Counted from the stretch's first letter, positions 7,153-14,742 are shown. The stretch is DNA of 41,959 bases from Streptomyces sp. L-9-10 (GCF_004151105.1 NZ_PHRF01000067.1:1-41959), one strand, 5' to 3'. The notes: generated by a model not told the origin, from the letters alone. Translations and numbers: made by a program.

Positions 7153-7796
7153 TGGCCACCGAGCCTGGCGCCGACGAGCGCCGTATCGCGTACCTGCTGC
7201 GACAGGAGATCGACGGCCCGACCGCCGACCAGACGGAGGAACAGCGGCAGTTGATTCCGCCGCCGCCCGCGTACGCACCGGATGTGCCTGGCGACGACGC
7301 CGCGGACTGGGTGGACGAGATCCTCGCGCAGACCCGTACCCCGGCCAAGAAGGCACCACTGGCAGAGCAGGACGAGAGCGGAGATCAGGGCGGCGATCCG
7401 GCCGAAGGCGAGGATCCCAATACGGCTGCGCCGTCCGGCTGGATGCGGGTCCAGCACGGCTACTACCCGACAGTTCCAACCGTGCTCCCCATCCCACAGC
7501 AGCCGGCCGCCGCACTCAGCCCCAAGACCCGCGCCCTGCTCTACAACGCGGCCGCAGCCGGCACCGGCTGGGGCCTCGGCCTCCTCGACCTGTTCAGCCG
7601 CGCCATCACCGCGTGCGGAACCGACACCAGCATCGGCGGGGCCCTCGCCCTCGGGATCGGCTCGTGTCTCGTCATTGCGCACGTCTGGGACCGGCGCACC
7701 CGGCACTGGTGGATCGGCCTCGCCTGGGCCGCCCGTATCCCGCTCGCCACCGCCATCACCGCCCTCGCGCTCTACACGCCCGGCACACAGCTCTGA
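7152..7796 (+). CDS. Spd-like membrane protein
   Basis: A 214-aa protein from ATG 7152 (TGATG overlap with the previous gene). The first 120 residues are acidic, proline-rich and probably disordered in the cytoplasm. Two or three hydrophobic segments follow (about 130-150, 155-178, 186-207), with WDRRTRHWW between the second and third. The layout and position fit SpdB-like plasmid-spread membrane proteins of Streptomyces, a loose class with low sequence conservation. Exact function cannot be read. Confidence 0.6.
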   Translation: MATEPGADERRIAYLLRQEIDGPTADQTEEQRQLIPPPPAYAPDVPGDDAADWVDEILAQTRTPAKKAPLAEQDESGDQGGDPAEGEDPNTAAPSGWMRVQHGYYPTVPTVLPIPQQPAAALSPKTRALLYNAAAAGTGWGLGLLDLFSRAITACGTDTSIGGALALGIGSCLVIAHVWDRRTRHWWIGLAWAARIPLATAITALALYTPGTQL

Positions 7797-7813
7797 CCAG
7801 GGGGAAACCACCC

Positions 7814-8323
7814 ATGCAGCACCTCGACTTCATCGTCACCGCGGCGCCGGCCATCAGCATCGAGGGCGGCCGGATCCTCGGCTCCGTCGGCTCCGGCGGC
7901 ATCGCCATCGCCTTGACCGGCGTACTGATCGCCGGAATCAAAGAGCCCAAAGGCGGCGCCGCGGCGCCCGGGGGAGCGCCGTCCAAGAAGGGCCGGATCC
8001 GCAAGAAACTGACCCCCGACCAAGCCCAGTGGACCGGTGTCGCTGCCGGGACGTTCTACATGGCCGCAGGATCCATCTGGACCGTCGGCGGCCAGGTGAG
8101 CGATGCGTTCGCCACCGTGTTCACCAGCGGCGGCTTCGGTACGGCCGGGCTCGGGTCCGTGTCTGCGCTGCTGGCGGCGGTCATGTACTTCCGCGAGATG
8201 ACGCCGGGCAAGAGCGCGTTCACCGGAATCCTCTCGGCCGGTGTCTGGGCATCCGCCGGTGGGATCTGGGGCATCCCCCAGGCCCTCATCCTCACCGGCG
8301 CCGGGGCCATCGGGATCGTCTGA
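7814..8323 (+). CDS. Small multi-pass membrane protein of the Spd-like cassette
   Basis: A 169-aa protein starts at ATG 7814 after AGGGGG. It has an N-terminal glycine-rich hydrophobic segment (about 24-42), a lysine-rich loop (SKKGRIRKKL, about 58-67) and further hydrophobic segments from about 75 to the end. It is a plausible inner-membrane partner of the flanking Spd-like proteins. The stop overlaps the next ATG by one base. Confidence 0.6.
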   Translation: MQHLDFIVTAAPAISIEGGRILGSVGSGGIAIALTGVLIAGIKEPKGGAAAPGGAPSKKGRIRKKLTPDQAQWTGVAAGTFYMAAGSIWTVGGQVSDAFATVFTSGGFGTAGLGSVSALLAAVMYFREMTPGKSAFTGILSAGVWASAGGIWGIPQALILTGAGAIGIV

Positions 8324-9111
8324 TGACCGACAAAACGATCAACGAGCCGGGGGAGCAGCACACCGAGGACTCCCCCGGCCTCGCCACCCGGGCCGTGGAC
8401 AGCCTACGGTCCGGGCTCACCGGCGAGGCCGCCACGGCGCTGCTCGCCGGATCCGGCGTCCTCATACGCAAGGGCTGGCAGGCCCTCCCCGACGACAACC
8501 CGCTGGCGCGCCTCGGATACGTCGGGCTCGGCGGCTACATCGCCGTCTACGCCGCGGCCCACGCCGGCCCCGCGACACCGTTCGTCGCGCCCACAGCAGT
8601 GCTCGGCTGGTGCATCGCCGCATGGACGGTCTCCCCCGAACCCGGCGAGGAGCCCGAAGCCGAAGACCACACGGATCACGCCGAGGAAGAAGCCGAAGAG
8701 GACGGGATCGAACTGTCCGAGCGGGACGTCTTCCTCCTGTGGCTCGAAGAGGTCACCCGCGGGCGCTCCGGAATCCACTTCACGGAGTTGCACGAGCGCC
8801 TCGCCAAGCACCCGGCTTGGGCGGGCATGAAGCGGACTGATGTCGGCCCGCTGTTGAGGGGCTACGGCATCCCCACTGAACGGTCCCTGCGAGTGGGACC
8901 GGTTGCGGGACGTACGGGGGTGGCCAGGGCCGCTGTTGAGGGACTCCTCTCGGGCGCTGGCTTGTCCCCCTCCCCTGGCGTGGAGAGTTCCGACTCATCG
9001 CTGTTGGAGACCTGGTGTGACCTGCGGGAATCTCCTGGCTCTCCGAGTGGAGAGGAGCTTGGAGAGGACAGCTCCTCAGCTTCTGACGATCAGCTTGAGA
9101 GGTGTCTGTGA
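8323..9111 (+). CDS. Membrane protein with winged-helix-like domain, Spd-like cassette
   Basis: A 262-aa protein from ATG 8323 (TGATG overlap). Two hydrophobic stretches (about 35-48 and 66-102) are followed by an acidic linker (EPEAEDHTDHAEEEAEED). A folded domain at about 126-205 begins LSERDVFLLWLEEVTRG and ends GIPTERSLRVG; it resembles the winged-helix module at the end of plasmid and AICE membrane proteins in Streptomyces. The C-terminus is serine-rich and disordered. Its stop overlaps the GTG of the next gene. Confidence 0.6.
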   Translation: MTDKTINEPGEQHTEDSPGLATRAVDSLRSGLTGEAATALLAGSGVLIRKGWQALPDDNPLARLGYVGLGGYIAVYAAAHAGPATPFVAPTAVLGWCIAAWTVSPEPGEEPEAEDHTDHAEEEAEEDGIELSERDVFLLWLEEVTRGRSGIHFTELHERLAKHPAWAGMKRTDVGPLLRGYGIPTERSLRVGPVAGRTGVARAAVEGLLSGAGLSPSPGVESSDSSLLETWCDLRESPGSPSGEELGEDSSSASDDQLERCL

Positions 9112-9368
9112 GCCCCTACCGGTACCGGTGCGGACAGTGCCGCGCCAGCTCCCCGCCGACCGTCACGCGGTCCGAAGCCGAGGCGCACCGGGACTACCAC
9201 CGGGCGTCCGTTCACGGCGATCTCGTGCCTGACGGTGACGCCATCGAGCACGTACGCGGCGACGCGGCGCGTGATCCGGATGCGCGGTATCTGTCGACCC
9301 GCGCGGTCCTCCTGGGGATTGCCGCGCTCGCGCTCGCGAGCTTCATCTCCCGCGTCTTCGGACGCTGA
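9108..9368 (+). CDS. SpdA-like mobile-element transfer protein
   Basis: An 86-aa protein. GTG 9108 is chosen over GTG 9102 because GAGAGG (9097-9102) sits five bases upstream and the start overlaps the previous stop (GTGA). It has an N-terminal CGQC motif, then SEAEAHRDYH, then DGDAIEHV, and ends with one TM helix (about 68-83, VLLGIAALALASFI). This order matches the small proteins called mobile-element transfer proteins in Streptomyces AICEs and plasmids. It is the last gene before a strong terminator and closes the 5081-9368 cassette. Confidence 0.6.
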   Translation: MSPYRYRCGQCRASSPPTVTRSEAEAHRDYHRASVHGDLVPDGDAIEHVRGDAARDPDARYLSTRAVLLGIAALALASFISRVFGR

Positions 9369-9375
9369 ACAACCC

Positions 9376-9416
9376 CCGGGGCGGCCGACAGCTGCCAGGC
9401 ATCCCGGCCGCCCCGG
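9376..9416 (+). terminator. Hairpin closing the Spd-like operon
   Basis: Perfect 12-bp arms CCGGGGCGGCCG (9376-9387) and CGGCCGCCCCGG (9405-9416) with a 17-nt loop, seven bases after the stop at 9368. It is the likely terminator of the 5081-9368 operon. Confidence 0.7.
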
Positions 9417-9450
9417 TCCCCATCCCGTACACGAGACAGGACCCCGCATC

Positions 9451-9591
9451 ATGCCACTCCGGCGCACCATGCCCATGGCCCCCGGCACCCGGCCGGACCC
9501 GAAGCAGGAGACGACCTACCAGGCCAGCCGCGGCGGGTGGGTCAAACCCCCGAAAACCCCCACGCCGCCCACTCCCAAGAAGGGACGCTAG
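9451..9591 (+). CDS. Small basic proline-rich protein
   Basis: A 46-aa protein from ATG 9451. It has a basic N-terminus (MPLRRTMPM) and a proline/lysine-rich C-terminus (PPKTPTPPTPKKGR), with no hydrophobic core, so it is probably disordered. An ACAGGA ribosome-like site is about ten bases upstream. It precedes the next phage gene by four bases. A role in nucleic-acid binding is possible but not shown. Confidence 0.4.
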   Translation: MPLRRTMPMAPGTRPDPKQETTYQASRGGWVKPPKTPTPPTPKKGR

Positions 9592-9595
9592 GCAC

Positions 9596-9991
9596 ATGAC
9601 GCCCCGACGCTTTCCACTCTCCGAGGTACTCACCGTCACCACACGCTGGACCCTCATCACCCCATGCTCCATGCTCATGGCGACGGAGCGAGTCTGCGCC
9701 GTACTGGGGCACTTGACGGGCCAGAGCATTTACCTCCACCAGGCCCCGGACATCGCCGACGCGTGCATGGCCGCCCTGTTCGCCCAGCACCCGTGGCTGG
9801 CCAATCTGACCCTGCCCGACGACCGGTCCGACGATGTCGTCATGGCGTGGCTGGCCGCCGCGGAGCGCACGTACGGCACCGAAATCGAGCTGACTCCCAT
9901 CTCCGACTGGCAGACCCGCGACCCGATCGAGGACGCGGCCGACATGGTCGGCGCCGACAAGGTTTGGGTCGTACGGCCCGACAAGCCGTAA
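9596..9991 (+). CDS. Actinophage protein of DUF7736-like type
   Basis: A 131-aa helical protein from ATG 9596. It starts RRFPLSEVLTVTTR, has a block around residues 35-65 (LGHLTGQSIYLHQAPDIADAC) and then AQHPWL. This sequence of blocks is familiar from a small-protein family widespread in actinophage early regions. No catalytic residues are apparent. Family assignment is from memory of its motifs; function is unknown. Confidence 0.6.
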   Translation: MTPRRFPLSEVLTVTTRWTLITPCSMLMATERVCAVLGHLTGQSIYLHQAPDIADACMAALFAQHPWLANLTLPDDRSDDVVMAWLAAAERTYGTEIELTPISDWQTRDPIEDAADMVGADKVWVVRPDKP

Positions 9992-10007
9992 GCCAAGGAG
10001 GGACGAT

Positions 10008-10421
10008 ATGACACACGCAGAGAACTACGGCGGCGATGACTACGTCGGCCGCCCCTGGCTGTACGCCGACACCGCAGACGACGCGCTGCGCAGGCTGTGC
10101 CGCGTGATTGATCTGCCCGCCGAGGGCTGGGAACGCCCCGAGCACGCCTACAGGGTGATCGGTCACCTGATCTCCGCCGTGCAGCGAGTACCCGAGGTGC
10201 TCACGTGTACGGACTACCTGATCGCCCAGGAGTCGGAGGGGGCGATCACCGTTCCCGGGGCCGACGACCCGAAGGCCGAATTGCTCGCCCTGTACGACGA
10301 GATCCGTACAGCGCAGGCCGCCGCCCGCGAGGCCACTGCCGCGCTCGGCCGGGTGCACGCCCGCCTCGGCCGCCTCAAGTACGGCGTCTCTGAGAATCCT
10401 CTGGCGCCGGCCGAGGGATGA
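10008..10421 (+). CDS. Phage protein, unknown
   Basis: A 137-aa acidic protein from ATG 10008 with AAGGAGGG about seven bases upstream. The N-terminal half (YGGDDYVGRPWLYADTADD) looks globular and the C-terminal third is a long helix (about 85-125, AELLALYDEIRTAQAAAREA). It overlaps an ATG of the following frame by four bases. No family is recognised. Confidence 0.6.
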   Translation: MTHAENYGGDDYVGRPWLYADTADDALRRLCRVIDLPAEGWERPEHAYRVIGHLISAVQRVPEVLTCTDYLIAQESEGAITVPGADDPKAELLALYDEIRTAQAAAREATAALGRVHARLGRLKYGVSENPLAPAEG

Positions 10422-10438
10422 GGGACATGCTGAGGAAC

Positions 10439-10681
10439 ATGACGACTCGCCCGTACCCGAGCCGCGACCGCGCCCTGCGGCAGCGCACGCGGCACCAGAC
10501 CCTCACGCCTGAGCAGCTTCGGATGGCACAGGGCGCCAGGGCAGCTCTCGCCCTTGCGGGTGCCGCCACGCGTCGGCTGATGAATGCGGTGCGCCCGGTG
10601 CGGGTCAGTCTCGGGGGGTGCGAAGCTGCGTCGTCTGGCGGGGTCCCAGCGGCCCGGTACCAAGCCGGCACGCACGTCTGA
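10439..10681 (+). CDS. Small arginine-rich protein
   Basis: An 80-aa basic protein. ATG 10439 is preferred because TGAGGA lies three to eight bases upstream; ATG 10418 overlaps the previous stop and would add seven residues. It begins MTTRPYPSRDRALRQRTRHQ and is arginine-rich throughout. The last 30 residues are low in secondary-structure signal. It could bind nucleic acid; there is no direct evidence. Confidence 0.5.
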   Translation: MTTRPYPSRDRALRQRTRHQTLTPEQLRMAQGARAALALAGAATRRLMNAVRPVRVSLGGCEAASSGGVPAARYQAGTHV

Positions 10682-10770
10682 CGGCTGTCAGTTCCGCGCA
10701 GGCCGCCGCTCGGGAGGCTGCGCGGCGTTCGGTCGGGTGCACGCCCGCCTGGAGGGTCTGAAGAGCCATG

Positions 10771-11253
10771 ATGGGTGACATGGACGACTTGGTGGCCTTT
10801 TTGCGGGCCCGGCTCGACGAGGACGAGCAGGTGGCCCTGGAATCCATTGGGCAGACGGGCGTGATGCTGGCTGGGGCGGATGCCGCTTCGGTCAGTGTCT
10901 GGCGCGTCGTCGAGCGCCAGGCGACGGGAACGTTCGTGACGGCGCGCGATCAATGGGATCGAGTGACGGAGGTGGTCCCGACCTACGGCGGGATGTATGC
11001 CGAGCACATCGCCCGTCACGACCCAGCTCGGGTGCTGCGCGAGATCGACGCCAAGCGGCAGATCGTGAAGGCGCACGGGGTTGCCGTGCTGCGGGCTGGG
11101 GGCGGCGCGCAGCACTTCGTCACGGCCACCGTGTGCCGCTCCTGCGAACCGAATCACCAGTTCCCCGAGCAGTCGTGGCCCTGTCCCACGCTGCGCCTGC
11201 TCGCACTGCCCTACGCCGACCACCCAGATCACCTGGAAGACTGGCAGCCGTAG
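10771..11253 (+). CDS. DUF6221-like protein (second paralogue)
   Basis: A 160-aa protein. ATG 10771 has GAAGAG five bases upstream; ATG 10768 and 10780 are alternatives. It shares three blocks with the - strand protein at 4204-4629: FLRARLDEDE near the start, HDPARVLREIDAKRQIVK in the middle, and ADHPDHLEDWQP at the end. It carries an extra loop with CRSC and a third Cys (about 122-140) that could bind metal. Function is unknown. It is the last gene of this operon, before a strong terminator. Confidence 0.75.
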   Translation: MGDMDDLVAFLRARLDEDEQVALESIGQTGVMLAGADAASVSVWRVVERQATGTFVTARDQWDRVTEVVPTYGGMYAEHIARHDPARVLREIDAKRQIVKAHGVAVLRAGGGAQHFVTATVCRSCEPNHQFPEQSWPCPTLRLLALPYADHPDHLEDWQP

Positions 11254-11299
11254 CCTGGCGTCATCCCATCCGCGCATCTGGCTGCTGCGCCGCTGGACC

Positions 11300-11335
11300 G
11301 AGCCCCTCGCCGTCACCCCCGTCGGCGAGGGGCTC
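11300..11335. terminator. Strong hairpin between convergent genes
   Basis: Perfect 13-bp arms GAGCCCCTCGCCG (11300-11312) and CGGCGAGGGGCTC (11323-11335) with a 10-nt loop. It lies between the + strand gene ending at 11253 and the - strand secreted-protein gene ending at 11395, and probably serves both. Confidence 0.75.
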
Positions 11336-11394
11336 ACCCAATACCCGCTCTTACGGCCACAGCCCCTCGTGGAACCGCGGCCCTTGAGCGCCAA

Positions 11395-11799
11395 TCACCA
11401 GACGTAACTGCCAGTCCTCGTGTACTGGGGCGTTCCAGACGCACCGTTCTGCACCCAGACCTTCAGGGAGATCACAGCCCCGGATCCCGGGGTGGGGTAG
11501 AGGGATTGCGGACTGCTACAGGTGCCGTATCCCGCCGCAGTCTGGAGCCTGAGGACCTGGCCCGCGTACCGAACCTCCGCCATCGACCGCATGCCATCCG
11601 GGGCATCGTCGCAGACGTCCCACGAGCTACCTGACCATCGGTCCAGGTACAGGGTTGCCGACCCGTTGGTCGTGCTGAGGCAGACGTCGTAGCCACACGC
11701 TGCCTTCGTCTCGGCCGCCCCGGCCGGGGATGACACCCCACCCAACGCCAAGGCCGCACCCGCAAGGGCAACGGCCGTCGTTTTCATACCCATTCCCAT
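11395..11799 (-). CDS. Secreted protein of unknown function
   Basis: A 134-aa precursor from ATG 11799, with GAAAGG about eight bases upstream; TTG 11805 and ATG 11787 are in-frame alternatives. A Sec signal peptide (basic start, hydrophobic core AVALAGAALALGG, cleavage after SPAGA near residue 28) leads a mature domain of about 106 residues. The mature domain has four cysteines (35, 40, 63, 94), enough for two disulfides, and aromatic beta-strand patterns (LYLDRWSGSSWDVC). It is expected outside the cell. It lies on the strand opposite the phage operons, with its own terminator, which suggests expression from the prophage in the host. No family is recognised. Confidence 0.65.
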   Translation of the reverse strand: MGMGMKTTAVALAGAALALGGVSSPAGAAETKAACGYDVCLSTTNGSATLYLDRWSGSSWDVCDDAPDGMRSMAEVRYAGQVLRLQTAAGYGTCSSPQSLYPTPGSGAVISLKVWVQNGASGTPQYTRTGSYVW

Positions 11800-11852
11800 G
11801 ATCAAAACCTTTCGTCGGTCTGGTCACGACGACTGTGCACAACCGACCTGAA

Positions 11853-11873
11853 GGAAACCTTGGGGAAACCTTG
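11853..11873. repeat. Tandem 10-bp repeat upstream of the secreted-protein gene
   Basis: GGAAACCTTG occurs at 11853-11862 and again at 11864-11873, an 11-base period (about one helical turn), 54 bases upstream of the secreted protein's ATG. It may be a regulator site or part of the 5' leader. The rest of the 250-base gap to the lipoprotein gene shows nothing I can name. Confidence 0.5.
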
Positions 11874-12049
11874 AATCCTATGGGCACGTAGGTGAGACCG
11901 CGCGCGAATGGTACTGCCGCATCACCGCACTGGCTCCGACCGCGCCACGCGGCCGGGGCCGTGCCATGTCACGAACCCGTCACCCACCAGACACGACACA
12001 CGCACATCCGCCACGATGTCCCCTCATCCACACAGTCCTTGGGGGGACC

Positions 12050-12649
12050 ATGCACACCCGCACCAGACTCCGCACCGCCCTCGCGGCCACCGCAGCCACC
12101 GCGCTCCTCCCCATCACCGCGGCATGCAGCAGCGGCACACAGGGAACCGCTGAACGGAACGTGGCACCACAGCAGTCGACGACAGAAGAAGCGCCGGCCG
12201 AGGAGCCCGTCGAGGAGAAGGCGCCGGACACCGAACTGAAGGTCGGTGACGGCTTCCGCTACAAAGACGGTGTCCTGCTCACCGTCACCGGGATCGACAA
12301 GCTGACTGCCGCCGATTTCGGGGAGTACGACCTCAAGCCCAGCGCAGACAAGACTGGGTTCCGCGTCTCGCTGGACGTGACAAACAACGCGAAGACTCCG
12401 CTGGATCTCGACACGTGGGGGGTCAGCGCGCAGGGCGCGACCACGGGCGGCGAGACCGAGTTTGTGTCTGCGGAGAAGGGGTCAAAGCAGATGACGGGCC
12501 GTCTCGCGCCTGGCAAGAAGGGCTCGTTCACCTTCGACTATGCGCTCGCCAAAAAGGACGGGACTGCCGTCGTTTTCACCCTGACCCGCGTGGACGACAG
12601 CGTCGACCTCCTTGCCGAGGATCCGCACTGGACCGGCACCATCAAGTAG
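12050..12649 (+). CDS. Lipoprotein with DUF4352-like domain
   Basis: A 199-aa precursor from ATG 12050 with GGGGGG upstream. A lipoprotein signal peptide ends in lipobox ITAA-C26, so the mature protein would be lipidated at Cys26 and held on the outer face of the membrane. An acidic disordered linker (about 40-62) leads to a beta-rich domain (about 65-199) whose FRVSLDVTNNAKTPLDL and GSFTFDYAL segments fit the DUF4352/telokin-like fold of actinobacterial lipoproteins. It is bracketed by terminators and probably transcribed on its own. This is typical of cargo (moron) genes, possibly for superinfection exclusion or surface change, though no function is shown. Confidence 0.75.
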   Translation: MHTRTRLRTALAATAATALLPITAACSSGTQGTAERNVAPQQSTTEEAPAEEPVEEKAPDTELKVGDGFRYKDGVLLTVTGIDKLTAADFGEYDLKPSADKTGFRVSLDVTNNAKTPLDLDTWGVSAQGATTGGETEFVSAEKGSKQMTGRLAPGKKGSFTFDYALAKKDGTAVVFTLTRVDDSVDLLAEDPHWTGTIK

Positions 12650-12691
12650 CCGCCCGCGCACCAGCTGCGCCGCACATGAGCTGAACACATC

Positions 12692-12723
12692 GAGAGGGGC
12701 CCGCGCCATGGCGGGCCCCTCTC
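12692..12723 (+). terminator. Strong hairpin after the lipoprotein gene
   Basis: Perfect 13-bp arms GAGAGGGGCCCGC (12692-12704) and GCGGGCCCCTCTC (12711-12723) with a 6-nt loop, 43 bases after the lipoprotein stop. It insulates the lipoprotein gene from the late operon that starts at 12824. Confidence 0.75.
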
Positions 12724-12752
12724 ACGTGCCCGGTAATCCACTCCGGGTCCGC

Positions 12753-12793
12753 CACTACAGATGTAGTGAATTAGAACGTGTTCCAGTTATGCT
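12753..12793 (+). promoter_or_regulatory. Candidate late-operon control region
   Basis: A 7-bp dyad CACTACA/TGTAGTG (12753-12768), a second small dyad GAACGTGTTC (12774-12783) and a -10-like TATGCT (12788-12793) lie between the lipoprotein terminator and the endolysin gene. No good -35 is visible. That would suit a promoter needing an activator, but the call is tentative. Confidence 0.35.
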
Positions 12794-12823
12794 CGGCTCA
12801 GGACTGGCCGAAAGGGGCACCCC

Positions 12824-13708
12824 GTGGCAACACCGATGACGCCGGACCAGTGGCTGAAGGCGCTGCGCGCCGAAGGAGTCATGGACATCGTCGAAATGAG
12901 CGGGTGGCGCACTCACAACCGCAACCACAAGGGCCCGTTCTCCGACGTCCACGCGACGATGGTCCACCACACCGCAGGCGAAGGCTCCGGCCTCCCTGGG
13001 CTCGTCTACAACGGAACCGGCGACCTTCCCGGTCCTCTCTGCCACGACTTCCTCGCCCGCTCCGGCCGCCTGTACCTCGTCGGCAGCGGGCGCGCGAACC
13101 ACGCCGGAACGGTCGCGAGGAACGCCTACAACGCCGTCCTCAACGAATCGTCCAGCCACCCGGCCCCGGACGCCGCCGAGCCGATCGACGGCAACTCCGT
13201 GTCGTACGGGCTGGAGGTGGAGAACAACGGTGCTGTCGGCCGAACCTGGCCCGCGAAGCAGTACGACATCGCCGTACGGGTGCAGGCCGCGCGTTGCCGC
13301 TTCCATGGCTGGACCGCGGACTCCGTGTGGGCGCACAAGGAAGCCACCCGGCGGAAGCCCGTCGACCCTCGCATCGACATGAACCAGTTTCGGCGCGACG
13401 TGGCCGAGCGGCTCAAGCACTCGGCCAGTTGGAACCCCGGCAGCACCACCCCGGCGCCGAAGCCGCCCACCCCGCCGAAGGAGACGCCTGTGGCCACGAC
13501 CGACGACCGCGTGAAGTCCATGCACGCCAACCTCATGGGCATCGGCTCCCTCACCGAGACCGACGGCAAAGGTCAGCGGGTCCAGCACGCCGCGGGCTAC
13601 TACCTCGCGCACATCGAGCGCGACACCACGGCCCTTCAGGTCCAGGTGGCCGCGCTCACCAAGCAAGTCACCGAGCTGACTGCGCTCGTGAAGTCCCTCC
13701 AGTCCTGA
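12824..13708 (+). CDS. Endolysin: N-acetylmuramoyl-L-alanine amidase
   Basis: A 294-aa protein from GTG 12824, with GAAAGGGG upstream. Residues about 20-195 form an Amidase_2/PGRP-type zinc amidase, which cuts the bond between N-acetylmuramic acid and the peptide stem to burst the host wall. Visible ligands are H48 in MVHHTAG, H161 in WAHKEATRRK and D171 in KPVDP. A proline-rich linker (about 207-225) leads to a C-terminal region with a coiled coil at about 265-294 that may oligomerise or bind the wall. There is no signal peptide, so release depends on the holin encoded next. It opens the late operon, upstream of the terminase genes. Confidence 0.9.
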   Translation: MATPMTPDQWLKALRAEGVMDIVEMSGWRTHNRNHKGPFSDVHATMVHHTAGEGSGLPGLVYNGTGDLPGPLCHDFLARSGRLYLVGSGRANHAGTVARNAYNAVLNESSSHPAPDAAEPIDGNSVSYGLEVENNGAVGRTWPAKQYDIAVRVQAARCRFHGWTADSVWAHKEATRRKPVDPRIDMNQFRRDVAERLKHSASWNPGSTTPAPKPPTPPKETPVATTDDRVKSMHANLMGIGSLTETDGKGQRVQHAAGYYLAHIERDTTALQVQVAALTKQVTELTALVKSLQS

Positions 13709-13720
13709 AGGAGCACCACC

Positions 13721-13948
13721 ATGGCCACGGCCCCCGTGGAGAAGAAGGTCACCGCCGCGTCCGCTGCGGCGTTCCTCGGTTCGACCGGGCTCCTCGGAGT
13801 CCTCGCCGCCGTCCAGGATGATGCGCGGCTCGTCGGCTTCCTGCCGGACGGGCTGTCCCCGTTCGTGCTCGCACTCGTCCCGGCCGCAGCCACCTTCGTG
13901 GCGGGGTGGAAGGCCAAGCACACCCCGCGCACGGGCATCCTGCGGTGA
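13721..13948 (+). CDS. Holin
   Basis: A 75-aa protein from ATG 13721 with GAAGGAG about eight bases upstream. Two hydrophobic segments (about 10-30 and 45-62) flank a short charged loop, and the C-terminus is basic (GWKAKHTPRTGILR), the usual shape of small two-TM holins. It lies directly between the endolysin and a membrane-anchored coiled-coil protein, as in many actinophage lysis cassettes. It would form the membrane lesion that lets the amidase reach the wall. Confidence 0.75.
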   Translation: MATAPVEKKVTAASAAAFLGSTGLLGVLAAVQDDARLVGFLPDGLSPFVLALVPAAATFVAGWKAKHTPRTGILR

Positions 13949-14259
13949 CCGCGCCCACCCCCGACCCGACCGCGCCCACGGTCTACGAACTGATCCGTAC
14001 CCAGGGGCTCCAGCTCACGAGCCTGGCGAATCTGGTCGCATCGCTGGAAGCGAAAATCGTCACCCAGGAACAGCGTGCGACCGACAACCAGCTCGTCGGT
14101 CAGCGCATTGAGCGCGTCGAGATGGACATCAAGGCCGAGCGGGATCGCGGGCTGACGAACCGCAGGATCGCCTGGACATCGCTCGGCGCGCCGCTGGCGG
14201 TCGCCTTCCTCCTGTGGGCCGCCGGAGTGTTCTCCCTCGGCAGCGGCGGCGGGGCGTAG
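13945..14259 (+). CDS. Membrane-anchored coiled-coil protein of the lysis cassette
   Basis: A 104-aa protein from GTG 13945, overlapping the holin stop (GTGA). Residues about 12-75 are helical with heptad-like leucine spacing (LQLTSLANLVASLEAKI), and one TM helix lies near the C-terminus (about 82-98). Similar two-part proteins (DUF2746-like) accompany holins in actinophages. It could be an antiholin or a second holin component; the sequence does not decide. Confidence 0.6.
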   Translation: MTAPTPDPTAPTVYELIRTQGLQLTSLANLVASLEAKIVTQEQRATDNQLVGQRIERVEMDIKAERDRGLTNRRIAWTSLGAPLAVAFLLWAAGVFSLGSGGGA

Positions 14260-14268
14260 GGGGCGGTC

Positions 14269-14742
14269 GTGAGCGAACTGGACCCGTGGGTACGCCAGCC
14301 GACCGAGTCTGATCCGGCGTACGAGGCGTTCACCGTGTACCGGGACATGGGCTCCTCCCGCTCGCTGGCCGCGTCCGCCGAGACGATCGGCAAATCCGTG
14401 GTGCTCCTCAAGCAGTGGTCAGCTCGGCACGGCTGGGTGGAGCGCTGCCGGTCCTACGACCAGCACCTCATCGGCGTGCGCACCGAGTCCTACGCGGTGA
14501 TGGTCCGCAAGACCACACAGCAGCAGTCCGCATTGACGGACAAGCTGTTCGACCGCCTCAACCAGTCCCTGGACACGCTGCCGCCGGGCGAGGACCCCAG
14601 CATCCGATGGACGCAGGCGTTCTCCGCCGCGTGCAAGGCCCGCACCACGCTCCTCGACTACAACAAGCCGGACACCCCGAAGAACACGGAGCTCGCCGAC
14701 AAGATCGCCTCCATCCTCGACAAACTGGGAGTGGAGGAGTGA
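14269..14742 (+). CDS. Terminase small subunit
   Basis: A 157-aa protein from GTG 14269. Its N-terminal part has the pattern YEAFTVYRDMG, SLAASAETIGKSVVLLKQW and HGWVERCRSYD (about 20-68), an HTH typical of actinophage small terminases, which bind the packaging site. The rest is helical and would form the oligomer stalk. Its stop overlaps the GTG of the large subunit by four bases, the expected coupling of the two subunits. Confidence 0.8.
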   Translation: MSELDPWVRQPTESDPAYEAFTVYRDMGSSRSLAASAETIGKSVVLLKQWSARHGWVERCRSYDQHLIGVRTESYAVMVRKTTQQQSALTDKLFDRLNQSLDTLPPGEDPSIRWTQAFSAACKARTTLLDYNKPDTPKNTELADKIASILDKLGVEE

